From contig NZ_QGLF01000001.1 in NCBI RefSeq assembly GCF_003173055.1, forward strand, positions 1,061,085 through 1,125,084: 64,000 bases of DNA, read 5' to 3'. The stretch comes from Zavarzinia compransoris. Lineage in GTDB: Bacteria > Pseudomonadota > Alphaproteobacteria > Zavarziniales > Zavarziniaceae. The position numbers and the translations under genes are program-made. Within the stretch, counting starts at the first letter, position 1. Every line of letters begins with the position of its first letter. The notes under the pieces are model-generated. The model was not told where the DNA came from. It did no database searches and worked only from the letters and a program-made list of their open reading frames with translations. Shown here piece by piece: positions 52,472-62,553 of the stretch.

Positions 52472-53227
52472 CTATTGGCCATCGCGGCGGCGGCGCTCTT
52501 CCTCGCGCTGCTGGCGCTCCCGTTCGATGTCCCGCTGACGCTCCTGCTGATCGCGCTGGCGGCGGTCGTTTTCGGACTGCTGCCCGCGCTCCCGTTCGCG
52601 GCGTTCGCGCTCGTACTGCTGCCGGCGGTCCTGGTCTTGGCGCTCGCGTTCGTATTGCTGGCGGCGCTCCTGGTCATGGCGCTCGCGTTCGCGCTGCTGG
52701 CGGTCCTGGTCGTTGCGTTCGCGCTCGCGCTGCTGGCGCTCCTGGTCACGGCGCTCGCGCTCGTATTGCTGCTGGCGGTCCTGGTCGCGGCGCTCGCGCT
52801 CGTATTGCTGCCGGCGCTCCTGGTCGCGGCGTTCGCGTTCGTATTGCTGCTGGCGCTCCTGGTCGCGGCGTTCGCGCTCGTACTGCTGCCGGCGCTCCTG
52901 GTCGCGGCGTTCGCGCTCGTATTGTTCGCGGCGCTGCCGATCCTCGTCGCGCTGGCGGCCGCGTTCGTATTGTTCCTGCCGCTCGCGTTCGTACTGGCGC
53001 TGGCGGTCCCGTTCGTATTGCTGCTGCTGGCGCTCCTGCTCGCGGCGCTGGCGTTCATAGTCGCGCTGATAGTCATTGGGCCGCCCGCCCTGGCCGTAAT
53101 AGGGCGGCGGCGAACCATAGCCGCCGTTGCCATAGCCGTCGTAACCGTCCTCATAGGCGACGCAGCCGACGAGGGTGAGCGCAAGCGGCACCCAGCCCAA
53201 CAGCCGCCCCCAGGAACCCATGGTCAT
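52472..53227 (-). CDS. Lipoprotein with a long charged helical repeat
   Basis: 251 residues (from ATG 53227; ATG 53221 also possible). Lipobox LTLVGC (Cys22). A Tyr/Gly-rich spacer follows (~23-50), then ~200 residues made almost only of Arg, Glu, Gln, Asp and Tyr. Residues 103-217 are nine near-identical 12-13-residue units of the form YERERRDQERRQQ. Alternating i, i+4 Arg/Glu pairs predict a single stable alpha-helix or coiled coil about 30 nm long reaching from the outer membrane. There is no known domain. The opposite strand is open across it only because of repeat composition. Confidence 0.8.
   Translation of the reverse strand: MTMGSWGRLLGWVPLALTLVGCVAYEDGYDGYGNGGYGSPPPYYGQGGRPNDYQRDYERQRREQERQQQQYERDRQRQYERERQEQYERGRQRDEDRQRREQYERERRDQERRQQYERERRDQERQQQYERERRDQERRQQYERERRDQDRQQQYERERRDQERQQRERERNDQDRQQRERERHDQERRQQYERERQDQDRRQQYERERRERERGQQSENDRRQRDQQERQRDIERERQQREEERRRRDGQ
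52577..52921 (-). repeat. Nine tandem ~39-bp coding repeats
   Basis: In-frame repeat block encoding units of 13 (seven units) or 12 (two units) residues, consensus YERERRDQERRQQ, inside the charged lipoprotein gene. The DNA units are highly similar, so copy number could vary by slippage or recombination. Confidence 0.85.
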
Positions 53228-53313
53228 TCCATCTCACTCCGATCCGGGCATTTGCCCCCATGGCCAATAACACCGCGTCCGGCGTCCGGTTGCAGGCGGG
53301 ACCGCGGGCCAAA

Positions 53314-53345
53314 CGAAAACGGGGCCGGCTTGCGCCGACCCCGTT
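53314..53345 (-). terminator. Intrinsic terminator of groESL
   Basis: On the minus strand AACGGGG...CCCCGTT with an inner GCCG/CGGC pair around a short loop (53318-53345), followed by TTTTCGTTT, ~30 bp after the groEL stop. Confidence 0.82.
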
Positions 53346-53374
53346 CCCGAATGAACAGGCTGGATAGGGCTGGA

Positions 53375-55027
<1,653 letters not shown>

Positions 55028-55065
55028 TCAAAAGCTATTCAGGGCGGGGAGAATGGCGAGACCGC

Positions 55066-55401
55066 TCAGGCGGCCTTCTTGCCCTTCTTCGCGGGGACAG
55101 CCGGAGCCACCGTGTCCGCGAGAACGCCGAGAATGTCGGATTCCTTCATGATCAGGAGGTCCTGACCGTCCAGCTTGATTTCCGTGCCGGACCACTTGCC
55201 GAACAGGATGCGGTCACCCACCTTCACGTCGAGGGCGACGACTTCGCCCTTCTCGTTGCGGGCGCCGGAGCCGACGGCGACAACCTCGCCTTCCTGCGGC
55301 TTTTCCTTGGCGGTGTCGGGGATGATGATCCCGCCCTTGGTCTTTTCTTCAGCGTCGATACGCTTCACCAGAACCCGGTCATGCAACGGCCGAAAGCTCA
55401 T
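55066..55401 (-). CDS. groES: 10 kDa co-chaperonin GroES
   Basis: 111 residues, slightly longer than the usual ~95 because of a C-terminal tail [15 protein letters not shown]. The mobile loop region [27 protein letters not shown] is intact. ATG 55401 is preceded by AGAGGAGGTTTCC. First gene of the operon; CIRCE lies ~50-75 bp upstream of the start. Confidence 0.97.
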   Translation of the reverse strand: MSFRPLHDRVLVKRIDAEEKTKGGIIIPDTAKEKPQEGEVVAVGSGARNEKGEVVALDVKVGDRILFGKWSGTEIKLDGQDLLIMKESDILGVLADTVAPAVPAKKGKKAA

Positions 55402-55449
55402 GGAAACCTCCTCTAGAGTAGACAAAGGCCTTAATATCGGGCCGCGTTG

Positions 55450-55476
55450 TTAGCACTCCCATTTGGCGAGTGCCAA
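55450..55476 (-). promoter_or_regulatory. CIRCE operator (HrcA box) of groESL
   Basis: TTAGCACTC-N9-GAGTGCCAA on the plus strand, one base from the consensus inverted repeat TTAGCACTC-N9-GAGTGCTAA. On the minus strand TTGGCA-N17-CTAACA overlaps it and could serve as the promoter, so HrcA binding would block initiation. Confidence 0.93.
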
Positions 55477-55735
55477 CAGCCGCCGCAGAGTTAGGCACGG
55501 CCCCGGGGCCTGTCAAGACGCTGGCCGCGCTTTTCTGCAGCGGCGGCACGGAAAAATCGCCCAGTTTCCCCTGGCGCCTTTAATCGGAATCTGAGTGATG
55601 GGCGACAAGCACTTGATTCGAAGGGAAAAGAGTGAGATTCTGCCAGTGCTGTACGGCTCCCCCAGGGGCGCCGGCGTCGGTTATTGCGGTGGGCCTCCGC
55701 CTTTGGCGGGCCCCGGCGCCAACGGGCATCGGTAA

Positions 55736-56563
55736 ATGAGCATCGATCGTCGGGACATTCTGCGCTTCGGCCTCGGCCTGCCTTTCCTGCTCTCCGCGGG
55801 CGCCGCGGAGGCGCTGGCGGAAAGCCTGCCGACCCCTGCGCGCAAGCCCGCCCCACCGCGCGGCGCCGCGGCCGGGCCGGTCAAGACCATGCCCGTCATC
55901 ATGCTCGATCCCGGCCACGGCGGCCGCGATCCGGGCGCGATCGGGCCGAGCGGCGCCTTCGAGAAGGATATCACCCTCGACCTCGCGAAACGGATCGCCA
56001 CCCGGATCGAATCGCGCGGCCGCTGCAAGGTGATCCTGACCCGGCGCAAGGATGTCTTCGTGCCCCTGAAGGACCGGGCCTTCCTGGCCCAGACCGCCAA
56101 GGCCGATTTCTTCGTCTCGATCCATGCGGATTCGGCCCCGAACCCGGACGCGCGCGGCCTTTCCGCCTATACGCTGTCGGAAAAGGCGTCGGACGGGCTC
56201 GCCGCCGCCATCGCCGACCGGGAGAATGCGGTCGACCTCGTCCATGGCCTCGACGTCGGCGTTTCCGATCCCGATGTCGCCGCCATCCTGTTCGACCTGA
56301 CCCGGCGCCATTCCCTGAACACCGCGCTGGCCCGCAAGGCCCATATCGTCAAGGCCGCGGGCGCCAAGCTGCGCCTGATGGACAATCCCCGCCGCTCGGC
56401 CAATTTCGCCGTGCTCAAGGTGCCCGACGTGCCGGCGGTGCTGATCGAAACCGGTTTCCTCTCCAATGCCGCCGATGAAAGGCTCCTGACTTCGGAAAAG
56501 AGCCGGGCCCAGATCGCCCAGGTTCTGGCCGATGCCTTCACCGGCGCCGTGACGGTGGCATGA
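55736..56563 (+). CDS. N-acetylmuramoyl-L-alanine amidase (Amidase_3)
   Basis: 275 residues, Tat/Sec-like signal (MSIDRRDILRFGLGLPFLLSAGAAEALAE) and an Amidase_3 catalytic domain (~50-270). Zinc ligands are seen in LDPGHGGRDPG (His), GAFEKDITLDLA (Glu) and FVSIHADS (His), with the catalytic Glu in VLIETGFLSN. There is no AMIN targeting domain, so recruitment differs from AmiC. An inserted region (NAVDLVHGLDVGVSDPDVAAILFDL) matches the regulatory helix of AmiA/B/C types. It overlaps the next gene by ATGA. Confidence 0.94.
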   Translation: MSIDRRDILRFGLGLPFLLSAGAAEALAESLPTPARKPAPPRGAAAGPVKTMPVIMLDPGHGGRDPGAIGPSGAFEKDITLDLAKRIATRIESRGRCKVILTRRKDVFVPLKDRAFLAQTAKADFFVSIHADSAPNPDARGLSAYTLSEKASDGLAAAIADRENAVDLVHGLDVGVSDPDVAAILFDLTRRHSLNTALARKAHIVKAAGAKLRLMDNPRRSANFAVLKVPDVPAVLIETGFLSNAADERLLTSEKSRAQIAQVLADAFTGAVTVA

Positions 56564-56940
56564 TGAATATTCTCTTTCGCCTCGCCCTGATCCTGGCCGC
56601 CCTCGACGGCCTGCTCGCGGTCGGCATCGGCGCCTTCGCCGCCCACGGCCTGAAGGCGACGGCGACCGCCTATCAGCTCGACCTGATCCAGACCGCCAGC
56701 CAGTACCAGATGGTTCATGCCGCCGCCGCCCTCGGCGCGCTCTGGCTCGCCGACCGGGGCTGGACTTCGGCCGTCGCCGCCCTGGCGCTTGCCGCCGGCG
56801 CCTTCGTCTTCGGCGGCGCGCTCTATGCGATCGCGCTGGCCGACCTGTCGCTCGGCATGGTCGCCCCCGTCGGCGGCACGCTGATGCTGATCGGCTGGGC
56901 CTGGATCCTGATCGGCGCCCTGGTCAAGGCCGGGCGTTGA
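56560..56940 (+). CDS. DUF423 small membrane protein
   Basis: 126 residues, four predicted membrane helices. ALDGLLAVGIGAFAAHGLK and QTASQYQMVHAAAALG are the DUF423 signature. Function unknown; it is widespread in Proteobacteria. Start ATG 56560 overlaps the amidase stop by ATGA, and its TGA overlaps a TTG start downstream. Confidence 0.92.
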   Translation: MMNILFRLALILAALDGLLAVGIGAFAAHGLKATATAYQLDLIQTASQYQMVHAAAALGALWLADRGWTSAVAALALAAGAFVFGGALYAIALADLSLGMVAPVGGTLMLIGWAWILIGALVKAGR

Positions 56941-57320
56941 TCCGGCTGCTGCGGCTCGTCGCCAGCCTGCTCCGCCTCGGAACCCGGCCCGCCGCCACGG
57001 CGGCCCCGGTTCGCCCCCCTTCCTTGCCCCTGCCCGCGATCGCCTTCGCCTACCCGTGGATCGCGCTGACCGACGGTGCGGCCCGCGCCCTGTTCGACCG
57101 CGAATTACGCCTCGAACTCGTGCCCGGCCATCCGCTGCACGGCATCGGCGCCACCGCCATCGGCCGGGTGGACGGCGAGGACGACATTCTCTTCGCCCTC
57201 GACGACGGGCGCCTCGCCGTGGTCCATCTCACCTTCATCGGCAAGCCGGAGCAGAGCCCGGCCTGGCCGCGCTGCACCCTTTTCGCCACCGCCGCAGCCT
57301 TCGAGGCGGCACAGCGGTAA
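56937..57320 (+). CDS. Conserved hypothetical protein
   Basis: 127 residues from TTG 56937 (TTGA overlap with the DUF423 stop). The C-terminal ~70 residues (ELVPGHPLHGIGATAIGRVDGEDDILFALDDGRLAVVHLTFIGKPEQSPAWPRCTLF) match a small family of bacterial proteins I recognise by the HPL-G...DD-LF...AVVHLTW pattern, without known function. The first ~35 residues are basic and Pro/Ala-rich. Co-transcribed with the amidase and DUF423 genes. Confidence 0.72.
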   Translation: MIRLLRLVASLLRLGTRPAATAAPVRPPSLPLPAIAFAYPWIALTDGAARALFDRELRLELVPGHPLHGIGATAIGRVDGEDDILFALDDGRLAVVHLTFIGKPEQSPAWPRCTLFATAAAFEAAQR

Positions 57321-57378
57321 GGGTCCCGATCCGCTTTGCACTGCGGCGCGATCCGGTCTAGAACGGGGCGATCCGTCC

Positions 57379-58548
57379 ATGCCGCCAGATCGGACCTTGG
57401 CCTTGAGCGTCTATTCGAGCCGGGACGGCGACCGTCCTTCACTGGGGTCGCGCCTGCTGTCGATCAATTGGGGCCTCGTGCTCCTGGTCATCGCCATCGC
57501 GGCGATCGGCGTCGCCATGCTCTATTCCAGCGCTGGCGGCAAATGGGACCCCTGGGCCGGGCGGCAATTGGTGCGCTTCATCATCGGCCTTGCGGTCATG
57601 GTGGTGGTCGCGGTGATCGATATCTCGGTCTATGCCCGCTATGCCTATCTGCTTTACGGCGCCACCCTGGTCGGGCTGATCGGGGTGGAGATCATGGGCT
57701 CGATCGGCATGGGCGCGCAGCGCTGGATCGACCTCGGCTTCTTCCAGATCCAGCCCTCCGAAATCATGAAGCTGGCGCTGGTCCTGGCGCTCGCGCGCTA
57801 TTTCCACGGCGTGATGCCGGAACAGATCGGCCGGCCCACGGTGCTGATCATTCCCCTGATCATGGTCCTGCTGCCGGTCGCGCTCGTCCTGAAGCAGCCG
57901 AACCTCGGCACGGCGACGCTGCTCATGCTCGGCTCGGGCGCCATCTTCTTCCTGGCCGGGGTGCGGCTGTGGAAATTCGCCATCGTCATCGGCGCCGGCC
58001 TCAGTGCCCTGCCGGTCGCCTGGGAATTCCTCCACGACTACCAGAAACGCCGGGTGCTGACCTTCCTCGATCCCGAGGCGGACCCGCTGGGGGCGGGCTA
58101 CAACATCCTGCAATCGATGATCGCGCTCGGCTCCGGCGGGGTCTTCGGCAAGGGCTATCTCCTTGGCACGCAAAGCCAATTGCGTTTCGTCCCCGAAGTT
58201 CACACCGATTTCATCTTCCCCCAGCTGGCCGAGGAATTCGGCATGATCGGCGGGCTTCTGCTGATCCTTCTCTATGTCTGCGTCTTCGGCTATGCGCTGG
58301 CCATCGGCCTCGGCTGCCGGCATCAATTCGGGCGGCTGGTGGCGCTGGGGATCGGCACCCAGCTCTTCCTCTATGTCTTCATCAACCTGTCGATGGTGAT
58401 GGGCCTGATCCCGGTGGTGGGCATTCCGCTGCCCCTCGTCTCCTACGGCGGCTCGGCGACCATGACGCTGATGATCGGCGTCGGCCTGATCCTGTCGGTT
58501 TCCGTGCACCGGGAACGGCGCCTGCCCCGGCGCCTCGACCACGGCTGA
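57379..58548 (+). CDS. rodA: Rod-shape-determining SEDS protein RodA (peptidoglycan glycosyltransferase)
   Basis: 389 residues with ten membrane helices. WAGRQLVRFIIGLA, FFQIQPSEIMKLALVLALARYFH, LKQPNLGTATLL and the catalytic-loop RFVPEVHTDFIFPQLAEEFG are SEDS/RodA signatures, with Asp in HTDF. It polymerises lipid II during elongation with a class B PBP. ATG 57379 is chosen because the longer open frame upstream overlaps the hypothetical gene. Genes for mreB, mreC or its PBP2 partner are not adjacent, which is unusual for this group. Confidence 0.96.
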   Translation: MPPDRTLALSVYSSRDGDRPSLGSRLLSINWGLVLLVIAIAAIGVAMLYSSAGGKWDPWAGRQLVRFIIGLAVMVVVAVIDISVYARYAYLLYGATLVGLIGVEIMGSIGMGAQRWIDLGFFQIQPSEIMKLALVLALARYFHGVMPEQIGRPTVLIIPLIMVLLPVALVLKQPNLGTATLLMLGSGAIFFLAGVRLWKFAIVIGAGLSALPVAWEFLHDYQKRRVLTFLDPEADPLGAGYNILQSMIALGSGGVFGKGYLLGTQSQLRFVPEVHTDFIFPQLAEEFGMIGGLLLILLYVCVFGYALAIGLGCRHQFGRLVALGIGTQLFLYVFINLSMVMGLIPVVGIPLPLVSYGGSATMTLMIGVGLILSVSVHRERRLPRRLDHG

Positions 58549-58553
58549 GGCTC

Positions 58554-59189
58554 ATGGCGCGCAAGCAGAAGTCCCAAAGCCCGTTTCGCGATCCTTCGGC
58601 GGCGGAGACCCTGGTGGTCCTCGCCTTCGGCTGGCCGCGGGAACGGATCACCATCGGCGAGATCGTCGATCTTCTGGCGGAGCGCGGCTTCGGACTGCTG
58701 ATCCTGCTGCTGGCCCTGCCCACCTGCCTGCCGATCGCCCCGCCCGGGCTTTCCGCCATCGCCGGCTTTCCGATCGCGCTGATCGCCTTGCAGATGGTGG
58801 CGGGCCTGCCCCGGCCCTGGCTGCCCAAGCGGGTGCTGGCCAAGTCCCTCGACATCGAGGACCTGCGCCGGGTGGTCAAGGGCGGCCTGCCGGTCGTCCA
58901 CCGGATCGAGAAAGTGCTGAAGCCCCGGCTTCAGGCCCTGACCGGCGCGGCGCAGGAACGGCTGGTGGCGGTGCTCATCGCGGCACTGGGCCTGCTGCTG
59001 GCCAGCCCGATCCCCTTCACCAATATCCCGCTGTCCTTCGCCATCTTGTTCCTGGCCCTCGGCCTGATCGAGCAGGACGGGCTGATGACGGCGATCGGCA
59101 TCGTCGCCGGCATCGCCGCCATCCTCTTCCTCGCCTATATGACCTCGGTTTCCTGGCACGCCCTCTCGGGCTGGATCGACGGTATTTAG
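58554..59189 (+). CDS. ExoD family exopolysaccharide-related membrane protein
   Basis: 211 residues with about four membrane helices. ITIGEIVDLLAERGFGLLILLLALPTCLPIAPPGLSAIAGFPIALIALQMVAG is the ExoD family block. ExoD affects exopolysaccharide production and alkaline tolerance in Rhizobium; biochemical role unknown. ATG 58554 is 5 bp after the rodA stop. Its stop lies in a 17-bp tandem duplication. Confidence 0.9.
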   Translation: MARKQKSQSPFRDPSAAETLVVLAFGWPRERITIGEIVDLLAERGFGLLILLLALPTCLPIAPPGLSAIAGFPIALIALQMVAGLPRPWLPKRVLAKSLDIEDLRRVVKGGLPVVHRIEKVLKPRLQALTGAAQERLVAVLIAALGLLLASPIPFTNIPLSFAILFLALGLIEQDGLMTAIGIVAGIAAILFLAYMTSVSWHALSGWIDGI

Positions 59190-59211
59190 GGGCTGACGGT
59201 ATTTAGGGGCT
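59178..59211 (+). repeat. 17-bp tandem duplication over the exoD-like gene's stop codon
   Basis: GACGGTATTTAGGGGCT at 59178-59194 is repeated exactly at 59195-59211. TAG of the first copy is the stop. The second copy abuts the stop of the convergent gene. Confidence 0.9.
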
Positions 59212-59594
59212 CAGGGCTTCCGGATCCAATCCTCGGAACCGGCGGCTTCCGAGCCGACCGGCGCCCAGCGGCCCTTCAGGCTGCCGTCGGGCATGACGAT
59301 GAAGGCGGCGACCGCCGCTTCCTTGGTCGCCTGGTCCTGCCAGGTGACGGACAGCGTATCGCCCAGCCGGAGACCGACGCCCACCGCCGTCTGCCCCCCC
59401 GCCTTCCATTCCAGCTGGTAGACCTCGCCCACCAGGCTGACCTTGACCTCGGCGCCATAGGTGCCGTCCTCGCCCGGGTTCTTGCCGCGCACGATATAGG
59501 TGCCGACGACATCGAAGGCCTGGGCGAAGGCCGGGCCGGCGACGGCGGCGGTGACGGCCAGGGCCAGGGCCAGGCGCCGGAACAGTTTCGACAT
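59211..59594 (-). CDS. Small secreted hypothetical protein
   Basis: 127 residues, signal peptide 1-25 (cleavage after FAQA). The mature part is a beta-rich fold (YIVRGKNPGEDGTYGAEVKVSLVGEVYQLEWKAGGQTAVGVGLRLGDTLSVTW...KGRWAPVG), like a small calycin/lipocalin-type fibril-free barrel; a repeated G-x-Y/L-x-G-x-W pattern suggests a GXW motif. Family not named. It is last in a run of genes after telA and the XpaC gene, 6 bp from the latter. Confidence 0.78.
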   Translation of the reverse strand: MSKLFRRLALALAVTAAVAGPAFAQAFDVVGTYIVRGKNPGEDGTYGAEVKVSLVGEVYQLEWKAGGQTAVGVGLRLGDTLSVTWQDQATKEAAVAAFIVMPDGSLKGRWAPVGSEAAGSEDWIRKP

Positions 59595-59600
59595 GCTCTC

Positions 59601-60185
59601 TCACTCCCTTTCGCGCGGCCTGCGCTTGCCGCGTTCTGCTTCGATCGTGCGGGCGATCACCGCCAGTTCTAGGTCCAGCCGGCCAAGGGCCGAATCGGCA
59701 TGGTCGGCGAAGGCTTTCCCCACCTCGTCCAGCATCCCGGCGATTTTGGCAAGATCGGGGTGATCGGGCCCGGCCAGGGCCTGCAATTCGACCGCCTGTT
59801 CGGCGATCCTGAGCGCCATGTCCAGCCAGAAGGTGAGCGGCCGCCGGTGCGCCATGGCTTCGGCCGGGCGGCGCTCGATCAGCGCCACGGTATCGAGCGC
59901 CGCCGCCGCGATCGCCTGAAACCGGCGATGCAGCCCCGGCCCCAGGCCGGCGGCCAGTTCGTCGAGCCGGCGCAGCCGCTCCCCCGCCCCCTCGACCAGG
60001 GCCGCGGCAATACCGTCGTCGGGCAGGACGGCCGGTGTCAGCGCCCGTCCCAGCAGCAGCAGACCGGCATAGGCCGCACCGGCCAGCAGCAGGGACGCCC
60101 CCGCCCCGGCCCCCAGGCCGAGGTAGAAGACGAGGAAAGCGATGCCGCCGCCCGCCCCCGCCGCGACATGCCGCAGCCGGCCCAT
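59601..60185 (-). CDS. XpaC-like protein
   Basis: 194 residues: two short N-terminal membrane helices (GGGIAFLVFYLGLGAGAGASLLLAGAAYAGLLLLG) and a C-terminal helical bundle (~65-180) with the family's repeated LRRLDELA...RRFQAIAAAALDTVALIERRP. XpaC (5-bromo-4-chloroindolyl phosphate hydrolysis) partners TelA in many bacteria, and here it follows telA by 16 bp. Biochemical role unknown. Confidence 0.85.
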   Translation of the reverse strand: MGRLRHVAAGAGGGIAFLVFYLGLGAGAGASLLLAGAAYAGLLLLGRALTPAVLPDDGIAAALVEGAGERLRRLDELAAGLGPGLHRRFQAIAAAALDTVALIERRPAEAMAHRRPLTFWLDMALRIAEQAVELQALAGPDHPDLAKIAGMLDEVGKAFADHADSALGRLDLELAVIARTIEAERGKRRPRERE

Positions 60186-60201
60186 CGCCGCCCGGGCCGC
60201 C

Positions 60202-61320
60202 TCAGCGCTGGGTCAGGCGGTTCTTCAGGTCGGTCTCGATCTTGACCAGTTCCGCTTCCGCCTGCCGGCGCTTGGTCCGGCCTTCGGTCTGGATCTTGAT
60301 CACTTCGTCGATGGTCGAGATCAGGTCGCGGTTCACCGTCTGCAGGGTTTCGATGTCGACGATGCCGCGTTCCGCCTCGCGCGCGACGCCGATCGTGCCC
60401 TGCTTCAGCAGCTCGGCATTCTTCTTCAGCAGTTCGTTGGTCGTATCCGTCACCTTGCGCTGCAATTCGAGCGCGCCCTGCGACCGGGCGATCGAAATGG
60501 CGATCACCATCTGGTTCTTCCAGATCGGGATGGTGTTCAGGATCGACGACTGGATCTTTTCGACCAGCACCGTGTCGTTGGCCTGGATCATGCGGATCTG
60601 CGGCATGGTCTGCAAGGTCACGGTCTTCGACAGGCGCAGGTCCTGGAGCTTCTTCTCGAAGCGGTCGAGGGCCTGGCGGACGTCGTTCAGCTTCTGCGCG
60701 TTGATCTGGGCCAGACCCGGGTCCGGGTCGTTGGCCGCGGCTTCGAGGACCGGCAGCAGCTTCGCCTGGGTTTCCGCCAGCAATTCCTCGCCCGCGCGGA
60801 TATGCAGGTTCAGCGCCTTGAAATTCTCGCGGTTGCGGTCGAACAGCATGTCCAGCATGACGACGTCGCGCAGCAGCTGGTCCTTGGTCTCTTCGAGTTT
60901 CAGGACGATGCGGTCGATCTGGCTGGAGACCTTCTCGTAACGCCCCAGGAACTTGCCGATCTCGTTTTTGGCCGAGCCGAACAGGCGGCCGAGGAAGCCG
61001 CCGCTCTTCGACAGGGATTCGGCGTCGATGTCGCGCACCTTGGCCATCAGGTCGGACAGGGTCTCGCCCACCACGCCCGAATCCTTGGCCGCCACGGTCT
61101 TCAGGATGCCGTCGGCGAATTCGGCGATATTGGCCTGGACCTTGCCGCCGAACTGCAGCACCTGGGCGCTGTCGGTCAGGTCGAGGCGGGACTTGATCTC
61201 GCCGATCGTCGCCAGTTCCGCGGGCTCCAGCACCGCAACGGCCGAGGTATCGCGGGCAAGCTCGGCCTCCATGGTCTGGAGCGCCTTTGAAGGTTGCGGC
61301 ACCAGGGTCGAAGTCGACAT
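60202..61320 (-). CDS. telA: Toxic anion resistance protein (TelA/TerB-associated family)
   Basis: 372 residues, all alpha-helical, without export signal: ATIGEIKSRLDLTDSAQVLQFGGKVQANIAEFADGILKTVAAKD near residue 30-75, then long coiled-coil helices and the LLSKNAELLKQGTIGVAREAERGIVDIETLQ region (here LLKKNAELLKQGTIGVAREAERGIVDIE). TelA proteins are linked to tellurite and envelope stress tolerance and may scaffold at the membrane. It is coupled to an XpaC-like gene downstream. ATG 61320. Confidence 0.93.
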   Translation of the reverse strand: MSTSTLVPQPSKALQTMEAELARDTSAVAVLEPAELATIGEIKSRLDLTDSAQVLQFGGKVQANIAEFADGILKTVAAKDSGVVGETLSDLMAKVRDIDAESLSKSGGFLGRLFGSAKNEIGKFLGRYEKVSSQIDRIVLKLEETKDQLLRDVVMLDMLFDRNRENFKALNLHIRAGEELLAETQAKLLPVLEAAANDPDPGLAQINAQKLNDVRQALDRFEKKLQDLRLSKTVTLQTMPQIRMIQANDTVLVEKIQSSILNTIPIWKNQMVIAISIARSQGALELQRKVTDTTNELLKKNAELLKQGTIGVAREAERGIVDIETLQTVNRDLISTIDEVIKIQTEGRTKRRQAEAELVKIETDLKNRLTQR

Positions 61321-61369
61321 TCACGCTCTCCCGTTCATTGCGGCTGGCCGCACTATAGCGGACAAGGGC

Positions 61370-62002
61370 TCAGGCGGCGAGCGAGCCGGGGGCCGGGCGC
61401 AGCACCTTTCCCTCGGGCGTGGCCAGCCCGGCCGCGACCAGAAGGCCGAGGAAGCGGGCGAAATGGCGGGCCGCGGTCGGCCGGTGGCAGCCCTCCAGCC
61501 AATTCTGCTCGAGAAAGGCGAGAATGCCGGGCTGGCCCAGCTCGATCTCCCACAGCACGCCGAGCAGGGAGGCCAGCGTCTCTTCCTGTTCCCGGGTGGC
61601 GAAATCGGCGCAGGTCGCCGCATTCGCCTCCTCGATCCGGCCGGATTCGGGGCCGGCGCCGAGGCCGAAATCGATCACATGGCGCCGCTCGGGCGGGGCG
61701 ACCAGGAAATGGGTGACCTCATGCACGATCACACTCGCCTCCGACCGGGTGCGGAGGATGCGGCCGTCCCACGAGAACGCCGCCTGCGGCTCCTCGTCCA
61801 GCACCGCCATGCCGAAGCTCTCGGCCAGGGCGACGGCGGCGGCGCGCTGTTCCGGGGTATCGACGCCGGCGGCGGTGAAGCGCGCACTGTCGGCGATCAG
61901 GGCGAAAGCGGCACGGGCCCAGGGCGCCTCGGCCACGAGAAGCGCGTCGAAAGTCGCCGCCAGGGCCGGCAATTCGCCGAGATCGACAGGGGTCAGGATC
62001 AT
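61370..62002 (-). CDS. HExxH putative metalloprotein resembling EpmC (EF-P hydroxylase)
   Basis: 210 residues, no export signal. H94-E-V-T-H98 is followed by F-x-x-A and, eight residues later, RRHVIDFGLG: the same order as the HE[IV]SHW...A...RR..VDFG motif I recall for EpmC/YfcM, which hydroxylates beta-lysyl-EF-P. Before it the region around SWDGRILRT fits a metal-enzyme core. The rest is divergent, so only the central motif supports the assignment; a minimal zincin-like metallopeptidase is the alternative. No efp or epm gene is in the window. Confidence 0.6.
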   Translation of the reverse strand: MILTPVDLGELPALAATFDALLVAEAPWARAAFALIADSARFTAAGVDTPEQRAAAVALAESFGMAVLDEEPQAAFSWDGRILRTRSEASVIVHEVTHFLVAPPERRHVIDFGLGAGPESGRIEEANAATCADFATREQEETLASLLGVLWEIELGQPGILAFLEQNWLEGCHRPTAARHFARFLGLLVAAGLATPEGKVLRPAPGSLAA

Positions 62003-62106
62003 GCCCCGCTTTTAGGGCGAAGGCCCATGCGCGGGCAAGGGTGGTCCTGGCGCCGGCAGCCGCTTATTTTGACGCAGGGACAAGCAACAAGGACCAGGGA
62101 GGGATC

Positions 62107-62532
62107 ATGGCCTTGCCGGAACAGGCAGCGATGACCGCGACGGAGGTACAGGCATTCCTCGAGCAGGTCTTCGAGCAGGCGACCCATATCAAGGTGGAGG
62201 AGACGGCCCCCGGCTTCTCCCGCTGCCGCCTGCCCTTCGACCCCCGGCACCTGCGGCCGGGCGGCACGATTTCCGGCCCGTCCATGTTCCAGCTGGCGGA
62301 TTGCGGGCTCTATGCCATGGTGCTCGGCACCCTCGGGCCGGTGGCTCTGGCGGTGACCACCAATCTGAACATCAATTTCCTGCGCAAGCCCGCACCGCGC
62401 GACATGATCGCGGAAAGCCGGGCCCTAAAGTTCGGCAGCCGCCTCGTGATCGGCGAGGTTTCGCTCTATTCCGAGGGCGATCCGGAACTGGTCGCCCATG
62501 CCACCGGAACCTATTCGATCCCGCCGCGCTGA
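62107..62532 (+). CDS. PaaI-type hotdog thioesterase
   Basis: 141 residues, hotdog fold. LRPGGTISGPSMFQLADCGLYAMVLGTLGPVALAVTTNLNINFLRKP shows the central helix with the catalytic-type Asp (LAD) and the TTNLNINFL strand of PaaI/acyl-CoA thioesterases. ATG 62107 follows GGGAGGGATC. Substrate presumably an acyl- or aryl-CoA. Confidence 0.9.
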   Translation: MALPEQAAMTATEVQAFLEQVFEQATHIKVEETAPGFSRCRLPFDPRHLRPGGTISGPSMFQLADCGLYAMVLGTLGPVALAVTTNLNINFLRKPAPRDMIAESRALKFGSRLVIGEVSLYSEGDPELVAHATGTYSIPPR

Positions 62533-62553
62533 CGGCGCCGCCGAACGGGGAGA

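Noticed and set aside
52577-52921. Periodic ~39-bp DNA repeat considered as a CRISPR array
   Set aside because: Units are contiguous without unique spacers and stay in one coding frame inside a lipoprotein.
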